DNA of 64,000 bases from Nannocystis sp. RBIL2 (GTDB lineage: Bacteria > Myxococcota_A > Polyangia > Nannocystales > Nannocystaceae), in NCBI RefSeq assembly GCF_026626745.1, contig NZ_JAPNJW010000001.1, forward strand, positions 5,564,001 through 5,628,000. The letters are read 5' to 3'. The position numbers were made by a program, and so were the translations under genes. Positions within the stretch are counted from its first letter, which is position 1. Each line of letters opens with the position of its first letter. This document shows, one piece after another, positions 8,974 through 17,527 of this stretch. The notes beneath the pieces were generated by a model, which saw only the letters and a list, made by a program, of their open reading frames with translations, was not told the origin of the DNA and made no database searches.

Positions 8974-10391
8974 CCGCCTCGCACCTCCGCGCCCCGCGCC
9001 TGCGCCGGCGCAGCTTCCTCGGCGGCCTCGGCCTCGGCCTCGGCGCGCTGTGCCTGCCCTCGCTGCTGCCGCGAGGCGCCCGCGCCGAGCCGCCGGGCCC
9101 GGTCAAGCGGCTGCTGATGCTGATGACGGAGCACGGCACCGTCTATCAGAACTGGCGCATGCGCCCGGGCAACCTGCCCGAAGATACAGATTGGGAGGCG
9201 CCGCTCGGGGCCCTCGGCGAGTCCGACTTCAGCGAGATCTTGCGGCCGCTGCACGGCTTCCGCGACCGCCTGCTGGTGCTCGACGGGGTCGGCATGGCGA
9301 CCGGGCACATGACCGGGATCAACGAGCACGAGGAGGGCCACGCCACCTGCCTCACCGGCACTCTGGCGCAGCCGGTCGACGGCGGCGTCGCGCTCGCAGC
9401 CGGGCCCTCGATCGACCAGATCGTCGCCGGCGCGGTCGCCGAGCCGGGCCAGATCGCGTCGCTGCAGGTGTCGCACGGCAGCTGGGCCTACAGCTACGAC
9501 CCGAGCGGCAAGGCGCTGCCGTGGATCCAGGACCCGTGGCAGCTCTACAGCAAGCTGTTCCCGAACGGCCCGGTCGACCCCAACGAGCCGCCCGACGACC
9601 TCAAGACGATCCGCAACCGCCAGAGCAGCGTGGTCTCCCTCGTGCGCGAGCAGTACCACGCGCTGGCGCCGAAGATGTCGGACGAGGACAAGCTCAAGGT
9701 CGAGCAGCACCGCGACCTGCTGCACTCGCTCGGCCAGCAGCTCGAGAACCTGGCCAACATCGTCTGCGAGGCCCCGACCGAGCCCGACGGCGGCCCGCCG
9801 TGGGAGGACCCGCAGTTCTACTTCCACCGCGCCCAGGTGTTCACGACGCTGACGACGCTGGCATTGTCGTGCGACCTGACCCGCGTGGCGATGCTCGCCT
9901 TCAGCGGCCTGCGCAACGAGCACGTCAGCGCCCCGCCCGGCGACCTCCACAACGACTACGCGCACCAGGCCTCGTCCGACCCGACGGCGATGCAGGTGAT
10001 GACGAACTACCACAAGATCCACGCCGAAGATTTTAAGAACATTCTGGCGGCGCTGGACGCCGTGCCGAGCGAGAGCGGCACGCTGCTCGACGACACTCTG
10101 GTGGTGTGGGGCAACGAGCTGTGCACCGGCGAGCACAGCATGAACCAGTGGCCGATCGTGATGGCCGGCGCGACCAATCATTTTAAAACGGGTCGATACG
10201 TCCGCTGGGCCCAGAAGAATATTATCAAAGGGACGTGGGGCGACGAGCCGCAAGGCCCGCCGCACAACCGCCTGCTGGTGTCGATCGCCAAGGCCATGGG
10301 CGCGGACGTCGACCAGGTCGGCGAGACCAGCGTGACGCTCAAGGGCGATACGCAATTGCCCACGACCGGCGAGCTCGATCGCTTGACGTGA
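8970..10391 (+). CDS. DUF1552-family protein with Tat signal
   Basis: 473 aa. It begins inside the stop of the DUF1592 gene (ATGA overlap). The N terminus contains the twin-arginine motif RRRSFLGG, a Gly/Leu-rich hydrophobic stretch and an ARA cleavage site, so it should be exported folded by the Tat system. The mature part matches the DUF1552 family (VKRLLMLMTEHGTVYQNWRM near the start, later LALSCDLTRVAMLAFSG). DUF1552 genes usually accompany DUF1592 genes and are related to the DUF1501/sulfatase-like fold. Several clusters of AT-rich codons (DFKNI, NHFK, KNIIK) interrupt its otherwise GC-ending codons. Confidence 0.9.
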   Translation: MTASHLRAPRLRRRSFLGGLGLGLGALCLPSLLPRGARAEPPGPVKRLLMLMTEHGTVYQNWRMRPGNLPEDTDWEAPLGALGESDFSEILRPLHGFRDRLLVLDGVGMATGHMTGINEHEEGHATCLTGTLAQPVDGGVALAAGPSIDQIVAGAVAEPGQIASLQVSHGSWAYSYDPSGKALPWIQDPWQLYSKLFPNGPVDPNEPPDDLKTIRNRQSSVVSLVREQYHALAPKMSDEDKLKVEQHRDLLHSLGQQLENLANIVCEAPTEPDGGPPWEDPQFYFHRAQVFTTLTTLALSCDLTRVAMLAFSGLRNEHVSAPPGDLHNDYAHQASSDPTAMQVMTNYHKIHAEDFKNILAALDAVPSESGTLLDDTLVVWGNELCTGEHSMNQWPIVMAGATNHFKTGRYVRWAQKNIIKGTWGDEPQGPPHNRLLVSIAKAMGADVDQVGETSVTLKGDTQLPTTGELDRLT

Positions 10392-10410
10392 TCTGCGGAC
10401 CAGCGGAGGC

Positions 10411-10439
10411 ACGCGTGGGCTCAGTGCGAGCCCACGCGT
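10411..10439. terminator. Strong stem-loop after the DUF1552 gene
   Basis: A perfect 12-bp stem, ACGCGTGGGCTC (10411-10422) against GAGCCCACGCGT (10428-10439), with loop AGTGC, lies 19 bp past the DUF1552 stop. No clean T-run follows (CATCGTTTGCTTG), so it may be a weak intrinsic terminator or an mRNA 3' end stabiliser. Confidence 0.65.
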
Positions 10440-10868
10440 CATCGTTTGCTTGATCACGGATCAGCGCGGATGATTCGCACCACCGCCTGCCGCTTCCTCG
10501 AGCAGCGACCGGACGCGCTCCGGATCTGAACACGTCAACAGCACGTGTTCTTGATCGTCGATGTGCCAGCTCATTTCGTCCGCTCAGGAAGTAAAAGCCG
10601 AGGGTCGGCTTCCGCTTCGCTCTACGCCCTTGCACCCTGGACAGTCCGAGCCCACGGCGTTCCCCCGCGCGATCGCAGCGGTCGACAGACCGCCGACGCG
10701 AGCAGTTCTCGCATCCGTCGCTGGGATGAGCGGGTCGTGAGGGCCTTCAGGGTTATGGCTCGGGGCCGCCTTGCGGGAGGTGTCGCTCGCCACCTCGACA
10801 GATGCGGCCTGTTGCTGGGTCGGGACTTGGTCTGCGCGAGACCAAGCGGCGGCGGTACAAGGCCGCCC
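10440..10868. other. Gene-poor stretch after the DUF1552 operon
   Basis: About 430 bp. The only candidate gene is the 37-codon reverse-strand reading at 10461-10574. The rest shows no family-like protein on either strand. It holds the first copy (10620-10633) of a CTCTACxGCCTTGC motif that recurs four more times by 11493. Confidence 0.4.
10461..10574 (-). CDS. Possible 37-aa small protein
   Basis: ATG at 10574 opens MSWHIDDQEHVLLTCSDPER and ends in GGGANHPR. The composition is protein-like (mixed acidic and hydrophobic, no Arg/Ala bias typical of antisense readings) and it sits between two well-bounded genes. There is no strong ribosome binding site and no family is recognised, so it may equally be chance. 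Confidence 0.25.
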   Translation of the reverse strand: MSWHIDDQEHVLLTCSDPERVRSLLEEAAGGGANHPR

Positions 10869-11090
10869 ATGTCCCGTGAAGACTTCAACCTCGATGCCGT
10901 CGAGCGCCGCGTCTGCGTCGAGGCGCTCGAGCTCGCCGGCAACATCGTCGACGCCGCCTGGCGCCTCGGCATCACCCGGCAGGCGATGAAGCGCCGGATC
11001 AAAAAGCACCGCATCGTCTGGCCCCGACCCGCCGGGCGAGCACCTCGTGCCGACGACGAGGGCGGCATGGGCCTCTCTCTCGCCATATGA
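10869..11090 (+). CDS. Small Fis-type helix-turn-helix protein
   Basis: 73 aa from the ATG at 10869. The core, LDAVERRVCVEALELAGNIV followed by DAAWRLGITRQAMKRRIKKH, matches the Fis/HTH_8 DNA-binding domain found at the C terminus of NtrC-type activators: an Ala-rich first helix and a recognition helix ending in RR-IKKH. No receiver or AAA+ domain is attached. Stand-alone domains of this kind occur in myxobacteria and probably bind DNA as dimers. A perfect AGGACATGTCCT palindrome (11096-11107) lies 5 bp past the stop. Confidence 0.75.
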   Translation: MSREDFNLDAVERRVCVEALELAGNIVDAAWRLGITRQAMKRRIKKHRIVWPRPAGRAPRADDEGGMGLSLAI

Positions 11091-11614
11091 CTCTCAGGAC
11101 ATGTCCTCTCGGGCTTGCGGTCCGCGGAGTCGTACGTCGCGGCATGGAGGGAGCCATCCGCCGCTGCCAGCGCTCCCGGCAGACCGGCTTCAGCGACTCT
11201 ACTGCATTGCATGGCTCGCGGTGCCCGCGATTTCCCTTCCCGAACTCTCCCCTGCGCATCCGAGCTTCTCTCCTGCCTTGCCGCCTGCGCCACGCTCGCA
11301 TCCTCCAGCATGGCGGCCAGTGCCTCTACTTCTTTGACGCCTACGCAACTCTTGTACCGCTCCAGCATAGCTGCGATTGGGTGGGGCTCTACTGCCTTGC
11401 CAACCTGCACGCTTGCATCGCTCGATGCGTTGCTCGTGGCTGTCGCCTTCCCGCTCCTCGGCCGCGAGAGTTCCGGCTTCTCTACTGCCTTGCTAGCGAT
11501 TGCGAGCACGCATGCGGTCGAGATGCATGTCCGAGTCCGTCGCGCTCGCTGCGAGATCGCCCTGCGCGATCGCGGCGGTTGACAGGCTCCCGACGATCAT
11601 GACATCGTCGCGCG
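11091..11614. repeat. Gene-free region with repeated CTCTACTGCCTTGC motif
   Basis: About 520 bp without a credible gene. Same-strand copies of a 14-bp motif lie at 11197 (CTCTACTGCATTGC), 11268 (CTCTCCTGCCTTGC), 11387 and 11480 (both CTCTACTGCCTTGC), with the related 10620 copy upstream; several are preceded by GGCTTC. Spacings are irregular (71, 119 and 93 bp). Read forward, the motif gives L-Y-C-[IL]-A, close to the LYCI ending of the two lipoproteins downstream; read in reverse it gives KAVE. TTGACA at 11579 may belong to a promoter for the following operon. Confidence 0.35.
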
Positions 11615-12505
11615 ATGTCGCGCATCGGCCTGCTTCTGCCCTCCGCGCTGCTCCTGGGCGGCTGCGTGGCGCCTGGCTTGAAGTACATCGACAGGCCGCC
11701 GATGACGACGACGGGCGACTCGAGCACCACGAGCGAGGCCGAGTCGACCACGGTCATGACGGCCACCGGGGACGCGAGCGAGACGGACGGAGACAGCGCG
11801 AGCGAGAGCGACGGCGAGACCTCGCAGGCGAGCACCACGACGGCCGCGAGCACCGACTCGACCTCCGGCGACCCCGGCACCACCACGACTGGCACCACCG
11901 ACGCAGCGGAAGCGGTGTGCGGTGATGGCATCGTCGCGGGCGACGAGGAGTGCGACGACGCCAACGACATCGCCGGCGACCGCTGCCACGAATGCACCAA
12001 GAACCGGTGGATCTTCGCATCGGCCGCGCTCCACAACGACGGCGACCTCGGCGGCCTCGAGGGCGCCGACAGCCGCTGCCGCCAGTACGCCCTCCAGAGC
12101 GGCCTCGCCGACGATACCTGGAAGACCTTCATCGCCTGGCTCTCCGACGCCGACCACGACGTCCGCGACCGCCTCTACCCCGGGCGCGGCCGCTACGTCC
12201 GCACCGACGGCGTCATCGTCGTCGCGAGTTTCGAGCAATTCTTCTCCGGCTCGCTCGAGGCGCCGATCAACGTCGACGAGCACGGCAACCAGGACATCGG
12301 CGGCGGCGTCCTCACCGGCACCCAGCCCGACGGCACCGCCGCGCCTGGCACTCACTGCGACAACTGGACCAGCAGCGCTCTCTCGGACTTCTCGGTCTAT
12401 GAGGGTAGCTCCTCCGCCACCGACGAATTCTGGACGATGTACCCCGACCCTCCCACGCCTTGCGCGGGCTTCCTCTCGCGGCTCTACTGCATCGAGGGGA
12501 AGTAG
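11615..12505 (+). CDS. Endostatin-like (DUF1554-type) lipoprotein, copy 1
   Basis: 296 aa; signal peptide MSRIGLLLPSALLLGGC with lipobox LLGGC. A Thr/Ser/Glu linker leads to one cysteine module (VCGDGIVAGDEECDDAND). The C-terminal 165-residue domain begins IFASAALHNDGDLGGLEGAD with CRQYA nearby, and has WKTFIAWLSD, HCDNWTS and a terminal LYCIEGK. This is the pattern of the endostatin/collagen-NC10-like domain called DUF1554 in Leptospira and widespread in myxobacterial lipoproteins. A carbohydrate- or protein-binding surface role is likely. It is followed after 3 bp by a paralogue. Confidence 0.85.
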   Translation: MSRIGLLLPSALLLGGCVAPGLKYIDRPPMTTTGDSSTTSEAESTTVMTATGDASETDGDSASESDGETSQASTTTAASTDSTSGDPGTTTTGTTDAAEAVCGDGIVAGDEECDDANDIAGDRCHECTKNRWIFASAALHNDGDLGGLEGADSRCRQYALQSGLADDTWKTFIAWLSDADHDVRDRLYPGRGRYVRTDGVIVVASFEQFFSGSLEAPINVDEHGNQDIGGGVLTGTQPDGTAAPGTHCDNWTSSALSDFSVYEGSSSATDEFWTMYPDPPTPCAGFLSRLYCIEGK

Positions 12506-12508
12506 ATC

Positions 12509-13615
12509 ATGGCGCCGCAGGTTCGCCGCCTCGGGTTCATCATCCTGTCTTTCGGGACAGCCTGCACGGACGATCCTCTCGTCTCGACGCCCGCCTCGGA
12601 CGGTGAGAGCGCGAGCGGCGGGCCGACGTCCTTCGACCCGCCCCCGACCGCTTCAGCCACGGTCGCGCCCACGACCACTGAGCCGGGCTCCACGAGCGAG
12701 GAGTCGACGAGCTTCGACGGCACCACCACCACGCCCGATCAGCCGGTCTGTGGCGACGACATCGCCGAGGGCGCGGAGGAGTGCGACTTCGGCAAGGCCA
12801 ACGCCGACGACGCCGGCTGCACGATCGAGTGCAAGCTCGCCACCTGCGGCGACAGCCTCGTGTGGGAGGGCGTCGAGCAGTGCGACATGGGCGCCGGCAA
12901 CAGCGACGAATACGGCGGCTGCCGGCCTGATACTTGCCACTGGGCCGCCCGCTGCGGTGACGGGGTGGTGGATCCCGCTCACGAGCTCTGCGATCGCGGG
13001 GAGCAGAACGGCTCGGGCATCACGGACGATGAGTTTGCCCCGTGCGATCTCCACTGTGGCTATTACGGCCGACTTTTGTTCATCACCGCGCAGGCGTACG
13101 ACGGAGACCTCGGCGGTGTGTCCGGTGCCGACCTCAAGTGCCATGCTGCTGCCTCCAAGGCCGGCCTGCCGCACTCGAACGCCTATCGTGCGTGGATCAG
13201 CGATGACTTTCAATCACCGGTGTCGCGCTTCGAGCAGTGGGACCTGGCTGTCCCGCTGATCCTCAGCGGCGGCCTCGTCGTCGCCGCAGATCTCCTCGAC
13301 CTCGTCGACAACGGGCCCCACATCGGCATCGCCCGCACCGAACTCGGCGACGTGCTGGTTCAGCAGCCGGTGTGGACCCACACCTCGGCCTTCGGCGAGA
13401 GCTTCAGCATCGCCGATCACTGCGAGACGTGGATCTCCGCGAGCGATCTTTCATCCGCGCGGCAGGGCTTGAACGCGCTGGCCGTCGAGGACGGTCCAGA
13501 CTGGGAAAGCTGGCGCGACGAGAGATGGTGGACCAGCTACCTCAACCAGCGCTGCAACAAGCTCGCCCACCTCTACTGCATCGACGACGGTTTCGTGCTC
13601 GAGCAGGAGCGCTGA
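12509..13615 (+). CDS. Endostatin-like lipoprotein, copy 2 (tandem paralogue)
   Basis: 368 aa, 3 bp after copy 1, so certainly the same transcript. Lipobox FGTAC after a short signal peptide. It carries three cysteine modules (CGDDIAEGAEECDFG, CGDSLVWEGVEQCDMG, CGDGVVDPAHELCDRG) rather than one. The C-terminal domain has the same framework as copy 1: YDGDLGGVSGADLKCHAAA, AYRAWISD, HCETWIS, LYCID. The signal-peptide codons contain a CTGTC/GACAG hairpin around a TTCG core (12545-12560). A tandem duplication with module expansion is inferred. Confidence 0.85.
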   Translation: MAPQVRRLGFIILSFGTACTDDPLVSTPASDGESASGGPTSFDPPPTASATVAPTTTEPGSTSEESTSFDGTTTTPDQPVCGDDIAEGAEECDFGKANADDAGCTIECKLATCGDSLVWEGVEQCDMGAGNSDEYGGCRPDTCHWAARCGDGVVDPAHELCDRGEQNGSGITDDEFAPCDLHCGYYGRLLFITAQAYDGDLGGVSGADLKCHAAASKAGLPHSNAYRAWISDDFQSPVSRFEQWDLAVPLILSGGLVVAADLLDLVDNGPHIGIARTELGDVLVQQPVWTHTSAFGESFSIADHCETWISASDLSSARQGLNALAVEDGPDWESWRDERWWTSYLNQRCNKLAHLYCIDDGFVLEQER

Positions 13616-13749
13616 GCAGTCGTAGCCGCGCCTCGCCGCCTCGAGCTGCCACGCTACGCCGGCGAGATTGCGTGAACGCAGAGCGCGTCGCACTCGCGGC
13701 CTGGTGCCGCGAACATGCCACCGCTTCTATTCGAAACGAACGCGGTCGT

Positions 13750-14595
13750 TCACGGCTTCGTCCAAGTGTCGTCTTCCACTCGCCCTTGCGCCGGCTTCAG
13801 CGCCACCTGCGACGGGTTCGCCCCGGGCGGGACCGAGTCGTCGAGCCAATCGACCCGCAGGCCGTCGCTGGGGGCCAGCAGCAGCCAGTCGCCGGCGATC
13901 ACCTCGGGCACGAAGTACGCGAACGACTCCTGATATTGGTGCTCCTGCGGATTGTCGAGGGCGCACGCCAGCAGCCGCTCCGTGTAGCGCGAATGCTCCC
14001 CAGCCCCGAGCTTGCGGCAGCGCAGCAGCCAGCGCTGCGGCTGGAGGTTCTCGTAGAGCTGCTGGCGGCCGCAGCGGCCGTCGTCGACGTTCAGCTCGAC
14101 GTGCAGCCATTCGCCCTTGAGCTCCCAGCGGCCGCGGTAGCCCTGCTGATGCGCCGTGCTCGAGAACGAGTTGACCCCGGGCCCGGAGTGGCTGCTGCGC
14201 GTGCGGATGCCCCGGCACGCGTCCGCCTGGCCGTTCGCGTCCAGGCTCAACACGAACGACGCCCGGCTGTCCTCGCTGAGCCAGTTGCGAGCGTGCGTGC
14301 CCGACAGCTTCTTGTGAACGTCGACCGCGTAGCGGCCGGGCTGGAACCACCCCGACGGTGCGGCCTCGGCCGGAGGCTGCACGGCTGCGGCCTGCGGTGC
14401 AGGTGACGGCCGGGGTGTGGCGAATACGACCTGCGGCGCGGGCGACGACGGGACGAGCTTCTCGGCCTCATCCGAGGTCGCGGGCGTGACGGGCTGCGCT
14501 CGCGCCCGCGTGGCCACCTCGTGACCGGTGCATGCGCTCGCTGCGAGCGCGACGATGAGCGCGACCGGGAGCCAGAGATTGCACGCCGACGCCAT
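13750..14595 (-). CDS. Lipoprotein of unknown function
   Basis: 281 aa; the ATG at 14595 is chosen because it puts MASACNLWLPVALIVALAAS before the lipobox AASAC. A Pro/Ala/Val-rich linker of about 75 residues follows. The C-terminal domain of roughly 180 residues (WFQPGRYAVDVHKKLSG, FVLSLDANGQADACRG, LLACALDNPQEH) resembles a compact beta-barrel with four or five cysteines. No known family was recognised. It converges on the tandem endostatin-like lipoproteins. Confidence 0.8.
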   Translation of the reverse strand: MASACNLWLPVALIVALAASACTGHEVATRARAQPVTPATSDEAEKLVPSSPAPQVVFATPRPSPAPQAAAVQPPAEAAPSGWFQPGRYAVDVHKKLSGTHARNWLSEDSRASFVLSLDANGQADACRGIRTRSSHSGPGVNSFSSTAHQQGYRGRWELKGEWLHVELNVDDGRCGRQQLYENLQPQRWLLRCRKLGAGEHSRYTERLLACALDNPQEHQYQESFAYFVPEVIAGDWLLLAPSDGLRVDWLDDSVPPGANPSQVALKPAQGRVEDDTWTKP

Positions 14596-14913
14596 GCCGA
14601 CAGCGTAACCGAGAATGCGCCCTGCGCAGCGCGCAGGGCCGCGCATCCGCGCGACGCTCGTCTCGGTACCCGTCAGCGCCGCGACGTCCCCCCGAGCGGG
14701 GTAGACCCGGCCACGCAGCTGCGGGAGGCGGAGCCGGACAGCGCGGCGATCCCGTCTGACGGCGTACGCTCGAGCAGGTCGACCACGCCCCGAGAGCGGA
14801 CCCTTCAGCGCCAGCCCAAAAGCGGGCTCTTCGATCTTGCGAAGACAGCTGGAACCAAGACCTGGCGACGACAGTCGGAAGCCGAATGCATCGACGCGGC
14901 GAGCAAGACCCCA
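14596..14913. other. Intergenic region between two reverse-strand genes
   Basis: 318 bp upstream of the lipoprotein gene. I see no gene. The word CGACGACAGYYGGAAGC and the shorter GACAGCTGGAA occur at about 14844, 14867 and 14924, the last overlapping the 3' end of the HDAC-fold gene. The 3' end of that gene may therefore have been duplicated and decayed here. Confidence 0.3.
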
Positions 14914-16734
14914 TCACCGCGGCGACGACAGCTGGAAGCGAAACTCGTCGGCGGCCTCATCGATCGCGCGCAGGTAGTTCTCGGGGTCGAGCTCGGCCTT
15001 GAGCTCGTCGGAGATCGGGAAGATCATCGGCGAGGGTTCATACGAACATGTCCTTCCGGACTGGTCGACGACGTGGCCCTCCTGCAGCGCGCGGGCGGCC
15101 TCGGTGAGGCTCGCGCCGGGCAGCGCCTCGCGGATCGCCCGCATGCGCGCGCCGGCGCGAGGGTCGACGAAGCGCAGCCGCTTCTGCCACTGCACCGCGA
15201 GGTGATACTGCGACGGCGTGACCACCAGCCCCGCCAGGCCGACGCGCTCGCAGGCGATGATCAGCAGGGCGACTGTCTCCTCAAAGAGGCCGAGGCCGGG
15301 GTGGCGCTGGCCGGGCAGCGCGGGCTTGTCCTCGGAGAAATGCTCCCGCGGGTTCTGCAGGAGCAGCCAGTCGATCGCCAGCAGCTCGAAGCCGGGGATC
15401 GTCCGTCGGTCGCGGCGTACGACCAGCTCGAACAGCAGCTCCTTGTGCTCCGCGTCGCCGAAGATCTTGAGGATGTGCCGCTGCGGGTCGACGAGGTTGA
15501 ACTCGAGCGACGGCTGGAAGCCCTTGTTCCGCAGGCGGCCGAGGAAGCCGTGGCGCTCGAGCGCCAATTCGAGGCCCTGGCGCGAGTAGTAGCCCAAGAA
15601 CCGCGGCTCGCGGGCGGCCGCCGCCAGGCTCGGCACCAGGTCCTCGAGCGTGAGGCCGAGGTCCTCGGTCTCGCCGGTGAGCTCGGACGGCTTGAGCAGC
15701 GCCGCGTAGTGGCGCGCGCGCATCAGCGTCAGCTCGTCGTTGTCGGGCGGCTCGAACCCGCGGTGGCCGCTCTGCAGCCAGGCGAAGCTGCGCGCGCTGT
15801 GCTGCCAGGTGGTCGGCCCGTAACCACCGGCGAGACAGATCACCACCGCGGCGTCCGGGGCGAACTCGCGGATCGCCTCGAACACCGCGATGTCGCGCTC
15901 GAGCATGCCCTCGGCGCTGATCTGCCACACCCCGATGCGGTCGCCGACGGCCGGGTCGGTGCCGGCGAGGAAGTAGATCAGGCGCGGCCGGTGCTGGCGC
16001 AGCGCCTCGGTGAGGTGCAGCTGCACCGTCTCGAGGTAGAGCGTGTCGCCGACGACGTCGCCGAGCGCGACGCTGGTCGAGGCGATCGCCTCGGTGTCGC
16101 CCCAGTGCTGATTGTGGATCGACAGCGTGAACACGCTGGGGTCGTCGGCGAACAGGGCGCGGGTGCCGTCGCCGTCGTGCTGGTCGAGGTCGACGACGAG
16201 GATCCGCTCGTGAAAGCCGAGCGCGCGCTGCTCGGCGATCGCCACCGCGACGTCGTGGAACACGCAGAAGCCGCGGCCGATCGTGCGGTGCGCGTGGTGG
16301 AACCCGCCGCCGAGGTTGATGGCGATCTTGCCGGTGCCGAGTGCGATGTCGGTGGCCGCCATGGTGCCGCCGGTCATCGCCCGCTGGAGGTCGAGGATCC
16401 GCGCAGTGTCGACCTCGCTGACGTCGAGCCCGCCGAGGATGTCGATCATGACCTCGGGGCGCTGACAGGCGTCGAGGTAGGCGTCGTCGTGGACGCGACG
16501 GATCGCGTGGTACGTCGCCAGCGGCGGGCGCCGCACCTGCTCGAAGGTGACGAGGCCCTCGGCCGCCAGGGCGGTGAGGATCCGTTCGCCGCGCACCTCG
16601 TCGACCGCCGAGCCCGGCCACGAGCACTCGTAGTGCGGGCCGTAGACGAAGGCGGCCGGCGGCGGCCGCAGGCGGGCGAACATCTGATTGGCGCGGCGCC
16701 GCAATTGACGAAAGATCTTCTCGCCGGTCGTCAT
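14914..16734 (-). CDS. HDAC-fold deacetylase fused to an unknown C-terminal domain
   Basis: 606 aa. Residues 1 to about 340 are a histone-deacetylase/AcuC-like domain. The motifs are LGGGFHHAH (142-149), the metal site VDLDQHDGDG (181-190), AGTDP with Asp260, and LAGGYGP with the catalytic Tyr near 305. All zinc ligands and the His pair are present, so hydrolysis of an N-acyl or acetyl-polyamine bond is plausible. Residues about 390-606 form an extra domain (FQPSLEFNLVDPQRHILKIF, LLFELVVRRDR, LLAIDWLLLQNPREHF, YHLAVQWQKRLRFVDP) that I cannot assign. Typical AcuC proteins end near 380 aa. Confidence 0.85.
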   Translation of the reverse strand: MTTGEKIFRQLRRRANQMFARLRPPPAAFVYGPHYECSWPGSAVDEVRGERILTALAAEGLVTFEQVRRPPLATYHAIRRVHDDAYLDACQRPEVMIDILGGLDVSEVDTARILDLQRAMTGGTMAATDIALGTGKIAINLGGGFHHAHRTIGRGFCVFHDVAVAIAEQRALGFHERILVVDLDQHDGDGTRALFADDPSVFTLSIHNQHWGDTEAIASTSVALGDVVGDTLYLETVQLHLTEALRQHRPRLIYFLAGTDPAVGDRIGVWQISAEGMLERDIAVFEAIREFAPDAAVVICLAGGYGPTTWQHSARSFAWLQSGHRGFEPPDNDELTLMRARHYAALLKPSELTGETEDLGLTLEDLVPSLAAAAREPRFLGYYSRQGLELALERHGFLGRLRNKGFQPSLEFNLVDPQRHILKIFGDAEHKELLFELVVRRDRRTIPGFELLAIDWLLLQNPREHFSEDKPALPGQRHPGLGLFEETVALLIIACERVGLAGLVVTPSQYHLAVQWQKRLRFVDPRAGARMRAIREALPGASLTEAARALQEGHVVDQSGRTCSYEPSPMIFPISDELKAELDPENYLRAIDEAADEFRFQLSSPR

Positions 16735-16810
16735 CGCCCGAGGTCGGCATAGTTGGCACGTCCCCCGCGGTTTGGCAACGCTCGCCCGTCCCGCTACGAT
16801 CGCCGCTGCG

Positions 16811-17494
16811 ATGCATGTCTCGTCTCGTCGGCTCGCCGCCGCGGCCCTCCTCGGCCTCCACTGGACTTTTGGGACAGGTTGTGCTGCGCCGCGGGACGCG
16901 ACCATCGTCCGCGAGCTGCCGGCCGTCGACTGGCTCGCCGCCCGCATCGACGAGCTGGCTCGCGCCGACCTGTTGCGCGGCGCACCGCCGCTGGCGCAGG
17001 CGCGGCTGGGGGCCCTCGACACCGAGCTGCGCGTGTGGATCCGGACCCCTGCGCGGCGCGCTCTGGTCGAGGTGCGCAGCGGCGAGGACGGCGTCACCGG
17101 CGAGATGTGGGTGTTCTGGTCGGCGCCCACGCAAGAAGAGGACGACGGCGTGTTCGCCGAGTACCGCGACTGGATCGACTGCGTCGACCGGCGCACCGGC
17201 CACGGCCTCGGGATGTGTCGGCCACAGCCGAGGCAGCCGGTCGACTGGGCGATGGTGGCGGCCAAGCTACAGCCGGCGTGGAAGCTGCCGGACCAGGCGA
17301 AATTCGCGCCCCCGGGCGGGTTCGACGGCCAGCTGATGATCATCGAGCGGCGGGACGGCAGGCGCGGCGAGGTGGTCCACTGGGACATCGCCGCGCCTAT
17401 CGCGACCGACCCCGGGCGCAAGGAGTCGATGATGGCCGAGGAGGTATGGGAGGCGCTGTGGGACACGCTCAACCTGGCCGAGCGGCCCGAGTGA
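16811..17494 (+). CDS. Lipoprotein of unknown function
   Basis: 227 aa. The ATG at 16811 gives MHVSSRRLAAAALLGLHW and the lipobox FGTGC. The mature protein is acidic and Trp-rich (EMWVFWSAPTQEEDDGVFAE, DWAMVAAKLQPAWKLPD, EEVWEALWDTLN) with one Cys pair. No family recognised. It starts 77 bp from the divergent HDAC-fold gene and ends 33 bp before the oxoprolinase, so it may lead that transcript. Confidence 0.8.
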   Translation: MHVSSRRLAAAALLGLHWTFGTGCAAPRDATIVRELPAVDWLAARIDELARADLLRGAPPLAQARLGALDTELRVWIRTPARRALVEVRSGEDGVTGEMWVFWSAPTQEEDDGVFAEYRDWIDCVDRRTGHGLGMCRPQPRQPVDWAMVAAKLQPAWKLPDQAKFAPPGGFDGQLMIIERRDGRRGEVVHWDIAAPIATDPGRKESMMAEEVWEALWDTLNLAERPE

Positions 17495-17527
17495 GCGGCG
17501 GCGCGGCGACGTGGTAAGGAGACCGCG

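Noticed and set aside
14844-14935. Three GACAGCTGGAA-like words considered as an operator
   Set aside because: One copy is in the 3' coding end of the HDAC-fold gene and the spacing is irregular; a decayed partial duplication is simpler.
16754-16785. TGGCAC...TTGGCA resembling a sigma-54 promoter before the lipoprotein gene at 16811
   Set aside because: The spacing between the GG and GC elements does not match the strict -24/-12 arrangement.
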